Source: Pseudomonas asgharzadehiana (lineage in GTDB: Bacteria; Pseudomonadota; Gammaproteobacteria; Pseudomonadales; Pseudomonadaceae). From it: a DNA stretch of 64,000 nt. Every line of letters begins with the position of its first letter. The stretch's first letter is position 1. This document shows positions 59,738 to 64,000 of the stretch, piece after piece. Under the pieces are notes generated by a model. That model made no database searches, was not told the origin of the DNA, and worked only from the letters and a program-made list of their open reading frames with translations. The stretch lies in assembly GCF_019139815.1 (NCBI RefSeq), contig NZ_CP077079.1, positions 2,790,001 to 2,854,000 on the forward strand, in the 5' to 3' direction. Made by a program: the position numbers and the translations under genes.

Positions 59738-60903
59738 GCGCGTACCTTCTGGCGTTGGGCGAACACGGCTTTGCCGACGCCTTGCAGCACGGCGTCGTTC
59801 TGTGGGGTATGCACGCGGCTGCACAGTACGTCGCGGTAGTGCCGCTGCAACGGGCTGTGGCGCGACAGGCCGGGGTTGCCCGAGGCCTCGATGGCCAGCT
59901 CCACCGCGCGAATGGCGTTATGGGTCACCAGGTACTTCAACTGCGCCGCATGGGCCGCCGGGGTATGGCCTTCGGCGGCGGCGTCGAGCAGGCTGCGGTT
60001 GGCAAACAGCAGGGTGTCGATATGCCCAACGGTTTCCTGGAAGCGCGGCAGGGTCGACAGCGCGGCACCCAGGTTGGACGGCTGGCGCTCTTCCAGCCAG
60101 TTCACCAGCCAGTCGCGCGCGGCCTGGGCCACGGCGTCATACACCGAGGACAGCAACACCGACATCCACAGCAAGCCTTCGGCATCCAGCTCGGGTTGCG
60201 GCGCGCTCCAGGGGCTGACGCTGACTGCGTGATCCAGCGGCACCAGCACGTTGTCGAGCACCACGTCATGGCTGCAGGTGGCGCGCATGCCCAGGTGGTC
60301 CCAGGTGTCGATGATGCGGATGCCGGGGCTGTCCTTGGGCACCAGCCAGGTGCCCACCAGCGGGTCGGCGTCGTCGCTGCGCGCCCAGACGCTGAACCAG
60401 CTGAGGCCATGGCTGCCGGTGGAGTAGATCTTGCGCCCGCTGATCCGCCAGCCCTCGGCCGTGCGCACGGCGGTGGTTGCCGGCAGGCCGCCACGGGCCG
60501 GGGTGCCGAGGTCGGGCTCGACGCGCAACGCGTTGATCAGCGCGCCGTTGCGTACCGCTTGCGTCGCCACTTGGGTACGCAGGTGCGCAGGCCAGCTCTT
60601 GCTGTCTTGCAGGCGCGTGTGTTGCAGGTATTGCATCACCAGGATCAACGCCGTGGACGGCTCGCCCTTGGCAATTGCGCTGATCGCCCTGCGTGCCTGG
60701 GGCAGGCTGGCCCCACTGCCGCCCAAGGCCTTGGGCACCGTCAGGGCGAGCAGGCCGTGCTCGTGCAACCGTTTGAAATTGGCATGGGGGAAGGCGCCGC
60801 TTTCATCGTACTGCGGCGCGGTGTCGGCCAGCTCAAGGGTGAGACGTTCGAGCAGGGCGTCGAAGTGCGCGACTTCCACGGAGCGTAAGGACGGTTGGGT
60901 CAT
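59734..60903 (-). CDS. SfnB-like acyl-CoA dehydrogenase family oxidoreductase
   Basis: A 389-residue acyl-CoA dehydrogenase-fold flavoprotein. It contains FKRLHEHGLLALTVPKALGGSG, ISGRKIYSTGSHG (flavin-binding strand) and a four-helix C-terminal domain. The closest type is the SfnB/DszC-like group linked to sulfur acquisition, where enzymes hydroxylate or desaturate organosulfur compounds using reduced flavin. The ATG at 60903 gives the expected start MTQPSLRSVEV; the much longer in-frame reading upstream is low-complexity Ser/Arg sequence overlapping the monooxygenase gene and is rejected. It is coupled to the dehydrogenase downstream. Confidence 0.85.
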   Translation of the reverse strand: MTQPSLRSVEVAHFDALLERLTLELADTAPQYDESGAFPHANFKRLHEHGLLALTVPKALGGSGASLPQARRAISAIAKGEPSTALILVMQYLQHTRLQDSKSWPAHLRTQVATQAVRNGALINALRVEPDLGTPARGGLPATTAVRTAEGWRISGRKIYSTGSHGLSWFSVWARSDDADPLVGTWLVPKDSPGIRIIDTWDHLGMRATCSHDVVLDNVLVPLDHAVSVSPWSAPQPELDAEGLLWMSVLLSSVYDAVAQAARDWLVNWLEERQPSNLGAALSTLPRFQETVGHIDTLLFANRSLLDAAAEGHTPAAHAAQLKYLVTHNAIRAVELAIEASGNPGLSRHSPLQRHYRDVLCSRVHTPQNDAVLQGVGKAVFAQRQKVRA

Positions 60904-60940
60904 AACAAGTACTCGGTCAAAAAAAGGGCAGGGGCATTGT

Positions 60941-62296
60941 TCAAGCCAATGCCGTTTGCGGGGCGTGGACGACGCTGTAGCGATTGGCCGGCACTGCCAG
61001 GCCGAGGTTGTCGCGCAGGGTCTGGCCGCTGTATTCGCTGCGGAACAGGCCACGCTGTTGCAACACCGGCACCACCCATTCGGTGAAGTACTGCAAACCG
61101 TCCGGCAGCACCGAATTGATGATGAAACCATCGCTGGCGCCGGCCTCGAACCACGCCTGGATCGCATCGGCGACCTGCTCCGGGGTGCCGACAAAATCGC
61201 GCTTGGGCCGCGAGAAACGCAAGGCCACTTCGCGCAGGGTCAGGCCTTCGTCGCGCGCCAGTTGCTTGATGCGATCGGAGCCGCCTTTCTGGCTGTTGGA
61301 GCCCAGGTCACCGAGTTCCGGGAAGGGTTCGTCCAAGGGGTATTGGCTGAAGTCGTGGTCGTTGAACGGGCGGCCGAGGGCGACGATGGCGTCTTCCACG
61401 GTGACCAGGTCCACGGCTTGCTGATAGCGGCTTTCCACTTCAGCGGCGTCGCGGCCGACAATCGGGCGAATGCCGGGCAGAATCGACAGGCTGTTCACGT
61501 CGCGGCCAAAGCCTTTGGCGCGGCGCTTGAGGTCCTGCGTGTAGGCCAGGCCTTCCTCGATGCTCTCCACATGCACAAAGATCGCGTCGGCGTTTTCGGC
61601 GGCGAAGTTGCGCCCGTCCTCCGAGGTGCCGGCCTGGAAAATGGCCGGCTGGCCCTGGCGCGAACGGGCGATATTCAACGGCCCTTTAACCGAGAAAAAC
61701 TCGCCCTTATGGTTCAACGCATGCAGCTTGTGCGGGGTGAAAAATTCGCCGCTGTGCTTGTTATAGGTGAAGGCGTCGTCTTCCCAGGAGTCCCACAGGC
61801 CCTTGACCACATTCAGGTGTTCCTTGGCGATGCGATAGCGCACGGCATGGGGTGGGTGTTGGGCTTTACCGAAGTTATCGGCGGTGCCGCTGAGCCAGGA
61901 GGTCACCACGTTCCAACCGGCGCGGCCGCCGCTGATATGGTCCAGGGAGGCAAACTGGCGCGCCACTTGGTAGGGCTCGGTGTAGCTGACGGTCACTGTG
62001 GCGACCAGGCCGATATTCGTCGTCAGCGCGGCCAATGCCGACAGAATGGTCAGCGGCTCGAAACGGTTGAGGTAATGCGGGCTGGATTTGGCATGGATAT
62101 GCAGGCTGTCGGCGATGAACACAAAGTCGAATTTGGCGGCTTCGGCCAACTCGGTCTGCTGCTTGTAGAACGCAAAATGGGTGCTGGCATTTGGTTGCGC
62201 CTGCGGGTGGCGCCATTCGCCCCAGCCGTGGCCGACGCCATGCACCATGGCCCCCAGTTTCAAATGCCGTGGTGTGGATGGATGTGACTGGCTCAT
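60941..62296 (-). CDS. Flavin-dependent monooxygenase of the NtaA/SnaA/DszA family
   Basis: A 451-residue FMNH2-dependent bacterial-luciferase-like monooxygenase. Typical segments are [66 protein letters not shown], and [13 protein letters not shown]. Relatives cleave C-S or C-N bonds in sulfones, sulfonates or chelators. Between a sulfonate-type binding protein and an SfnB-like enzyme, an organosulfur desulfurisation role is most likely. The ATG at 62296 lies 11 bases after the binding-protein stop, so the genes form an operon. Confidence 0.88.
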   Translation of the reverse strand: MSQSHPSTPRHLKLGAMVHGVGHGWGEWRHPQAQPNASTHFAFYKQQTELAEAAKFDFVFIADSLHIHAKSSPHYLNRFEPLTILSALAALTTNIGLVATVTVSYTEPYQVARQFASLDHISGGRAGWNVVTSWLSGTADNFGKAQHPPHAVRYRIAKEHLNVVKGLWDSWEDDAFTYNKHSGEFFTPHKLHALNHKGEFFSVKGPLNIARSRQGQPAIFQAGTSEDGRNFAAENADAIFVHVESIEEGLAYTQDLKRRAKGFGRDVNSLSILPGIRPIVGRDAAEVESRYQQAVDLVTVEDAIVALGRPFNDHDFSQYPLDEPFPELGDLGSNSQKGGSDRIKQLARDEGLTLREVALRFSRPKRDFVGTPEQVADAIQAWFEAGASDGFIINSVLPDGLQYFTEWVVPVLQQRGLFRSEYSGQTLRDNLGLAVPANRYSVVHAPQTALA

Positions 62297-62307
62297 GTTC
62301 TGCTCCT

Positions 62308-63282
62308 TCAGCGCGAGGCTTGATCGTTGGGGGTACGCGTGGCGTTAAAGCGCTTGTCGAAGCCCTGGGACACGTCGATGTGGCGCGGCAGCAGGCCCTC
62401 TTTCTGGTAGGTGTCGGCGGTGGCTTGCAGGCCACGGATCACGCTGTCGTCAATCGCGACCGGAGACAGATGGGTGTCCTTCGCCACTTCGATGTGCACC
62501 GCCAACGGCAGGCCGGTGATTTTTGCCTGGGCGGCGGCGTATTCCTCGGGGTGGGTGTTGGCCCAGGCATAGGCGCGATCGACGCGGGCGACGAAGTCCT
62601 CCAGTTGCGGGCGCTTGTCGGCGATGGCTTGGCTGGTGGCGGCGAAGTACAGGTGATTGCTCAGCAACTGCTTGCCGCTGACCAGTACCCGCGCATGGCT
62701 TTGCGAGGTGACCACGGTGGTGTAGGGGTCCCAGGTGGCCCAGGCATCGACGGTGCCGTTATCCAGCACCAGGCGGGACTCGGCGGGCAGCAGGAAGATG
62801 AATTGCACGTCCTGGCTGGTCAGGCCGGCGTCGGCCAACGCTTTGATCGCCAGGTAATGCCCGATGGAGCCGCGCCCGGTGACGATCTTCTTGCCCTTGA
62901 GATCGGCCGCCGTCTTGATCGGCGAGTCCTTGGGCACCACCAGCGCCGTGGTGTTGCGGCCTTCGGCGTGGATGATGCGCACCACCTTGAGCGCGGCACC
63001 GGCACCCAGGGCGAACACGTACGGCGCATCGCCCAGGGCACCCACATCCACCGCGCCGGCATTCAGGGCTTCGCCCAGCGGCGAGGCGGAAGGGAATTCC
63101 GACCACTGGATGGTGTAGGGCACATTGTTGGTTTCGCCTGAGGCTTCCAGCAGTGCCTTGATCGTGGATTTCTGATTGGCCACCCGCAACGGTTGCAGGT
63201 CGGCGGCGTGGGCGGTGGTCGCCAGGCCGACGGCCAGGGCGGCGCTCAATAGCAGGCGTTTGAAGGGCGTGGCGAATGTCAT
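62308..63282 (-). CDS. ABC transporter periplasmic binding protein, sulfonate (SsuA) type
   Basis: A 324-residue exported binding protein with a signal peptide ([18 protein letters not shown], cleavage near 26). The SsuA/ThiY pattern is clear: [19 protein letters not shown], then [48 protein letters not shown] and [12 protein letters not shown]. These proteins deliver aliphatic sulfonates or taurine to an ABC importer. The permease and ATPase genes are not in the window and may lie elsewhere. First full gene of the minus-strand operon visible here. Confidence 0.9.
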   Translation of the reverse strand: MTFATPFKRLLLSAALAVGLATTAHAADLQPLRVANQKSTIKALLEASGETNNVPYTIQWSEFPSASPLGEALNAGAVDVGALGDAPYVFALGAGAALKVVRIIHAEGRNTTALVVPKDSPIKTAADLKGKKIVTGRGSIGHYLAIKALADAGLTSQDVQFIFLLPAESRLVLDNGTVDAWATWDPYTTVVTSQSHARVLVSGKQLLSNHLYFAATSQAIADKRPQLEDFVARVDRAYAWANTHPEEYAAAQAKITGLPLAVHIEVAKDTHLSPVAIDDSVIRGLQATADTYQKEGLLPRHIDVSQGFDKRFNATRTPNDQASR

Positions 63283-63347
63283 GGGCGATAGGCTCCAGGC
63301 AGATATTGAAAGGTGTGGTTACCTCCGCCGGGAAAGGGGTCGGTGCG

Positions 63348-63370
63348 GCCTGCACCGGTCAGGTGCAGGC
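63348..63370. other. Hairpin between the rhodanese and binding-protein genes
   Basis: GCCTGCACC (63348-63356) pairs perfectly with GGTGCAGGC (63362-63370) over a 5-base loop, just beyond the rhodanese stop on the minus strand. No T run follows, so it is a weak terminator or an mRNA-processing element rather than a clear stop. Confidence 0.4.
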
Positions 63371-63381
63371 GGGAAGACAGG

Positions 63382-64000
63382 TCAGATCACATAAAAGCCG
63401 TGGGTGCCGTCGCGGGCCAACTGGTCGACCAGGCCGAACTCCCAATCCAGGTAGGCCTGCATGGCTTCCTTGGGGTTGTCGGTGCCTTCATAGGGGCGGC
63501 GATAGCGGTCGATGCGCGGCGAGGCCAGGTGGGTTTCACCTTCTTGCAGCGGCAGTTGCGCGTTGATCCACGCCGCCGTGCCGCCTTGCAGCAGGAACAC
63601 TTGTTTGCCGGTGAGGGCCTCGACTTCGGCCACCGCCAGGCGCGCCAGTTGGCTGCTGCCGCAGGTCAATACATAGCGCTCGGTGGCGGGCACCTTGGCC
63701 AGGGCCTGGGGCAGTTGCGCGCGCAACACCCACCAGGCACCGGGGATATGGCGCTTGACATAGTTGGCGCTGGCGGTGAAGTCCAGCACCACGGTATCGC
63801 CATGGCCCAGCCAGTCGGCGAGGGTGTGCGGGCTGATCAGTTCGGCTTGGGGTGGGACGGGTACCGGGGCGACCCAGGCACCTTTCTCACTGAAGTGCGC
63901 GGGTTGCAAATCATCCAGCACGTGTACCGCCCAACCCAACTGCGCGAGCCAGGACGCCGACATGTTGGCGCGCACGCCGTCATCATCGGCCAGCACCAGC
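63382..64000 (-). CDS. Rhodanese-domain sulfurtransferase, 5' part beyond the window
   Basis: The last ~205 residues of a larger protein, open to the window edge. Rhodanese repeats are visible: SASWLAQLGWAVHVL ends one domain. A second domain follows with VVLDFTASANYVKRHIPGAWWVLR, the active-site loop YVLTCGSSQLARLA (Cys as persulfide carrier) and VFLLQGGTAAWINAQLPL. A C-terminal tail ends DWEFGLVDQLARDGTHGFYVI. Homologues have several rhodanese domains and about 500 residues. Its place upstream of a sulfonate-type binding protein supports a role in handling sulfur. The internal Met near 63996 is probably not the true start. Confidence 0.85.
   Translation of the reverse strand, partial: LVLADDDGVRANMSASWLAQLGWAVHVLDDLQPAHFSEKGAWVAPVPVPPQAELISPHTLADWLGHGDTVVLDFTASANYVKRHIPGAWWVLRAQLPQALAKVPATERYVLTCGSSQLARLAVAEVEALTGKQVFLLQGGTAAWINAQLPLQEGETHLASPRIDRYRRPYEGTDNPKEAMQAYLDWEFGLVDQLARDGTHGFYVI

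Noticed and set aside
60904..61194. Extended N terminus of the SfnB-like protein
   Set aside because: The extra residues are Ser/Arg/Pro-rich low-complexity sequence antisense-like to nothing conserved and overlap the monooxygenase gene in another frame.

Overview
The window is GC-rich DNA from a fluorescent Pseudomonas, most likely of the P. fluorescens group. It carries the pyoverdine side-chain and maturation locus: two giant non-ribosomal peptide synthetases (NRPSs), a ferripyoverdine receptor, and pvdE, pvdO, pvdN, pvdM and pvdP. It also has sigma-PvdS type promoters and a Pseudomonas REPIN-like repeat. Early pyoverdine genes (pvdL, pvdA, pvdH, pvdS, pvdQ, OHOrn acyltransferase) are not here, so they must lie elsewhere in the genome.

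Layout. (1) 1-2642, plus strand: a MATE exporter and an MFS transporter. (2) 2643-3256, minus strand: a hicA-hicB toxin-antitoxin pair, divergent from the NRPS genes. (3) 3466-39656, plus strand: pvdI-like (4 modules) and pvdD-like (5 modules plus thioesterase), followed by an HSL-family hydrolase (39719-40678). (4) 40734-42726, minus strand: an S-type pyocin-like HNH DNase bacteriocin and its immunity gene, visibly more AT-rich than the surroundings. (5) 42955-50953, minus strand: fpvA, pvdE, pvdO, pvdN, pvdM, with pvdP divergent at 51090-52715. TAAAT-N16-CGT PvdS boxes stand before fpvA, pvdE, pvdM and pvdP. (6) 52727-54541: methionine gamma-lyase and its divergent Lrp-type regulator. (7) 54642-57714, plus strand: an ABM-domain membrane protein, a YtcJ-like amidohydrolase and a YcaC-like isochorismatase-fold hydrolase. 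(8) 57910-64000: a LysR regulator convergent with a minus-strand sulfur-scavenging cluster (hydroxyacid dehydrogenase, SfnB-like acyl-CoA dehydrogenase, flavin monooxygenase, sulfonate-type binding protein, truncated rhodanese).

How the parts work together. The NRPSs should extend the PvdL-made chromophore precursor with nine residues. Specificity pockets read from the adenylation domains suggest D-Ser, a basic residue (Lys-like), D-Ala-like, Ser, D-Ser, OHOrn-like (D), D-Ser, Ser, OHOrn-like, with release by the terminal thioesterase. PvdE exports the acylated precursor to the periplasm, where PvdP, PvdO, PvdM and PvdN mature the chromophore. FpvA re-imports the ferric form and its N-terminal signalling domain feeds back on PvdS.

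The most notable points are the bacteriocin-immunity pair placed between the NRPS block and the receptor gene, three near-identical serine A domains that look like gene-conversion mosaics, and a module (8) that has lost or never had its expected epimerization domain.
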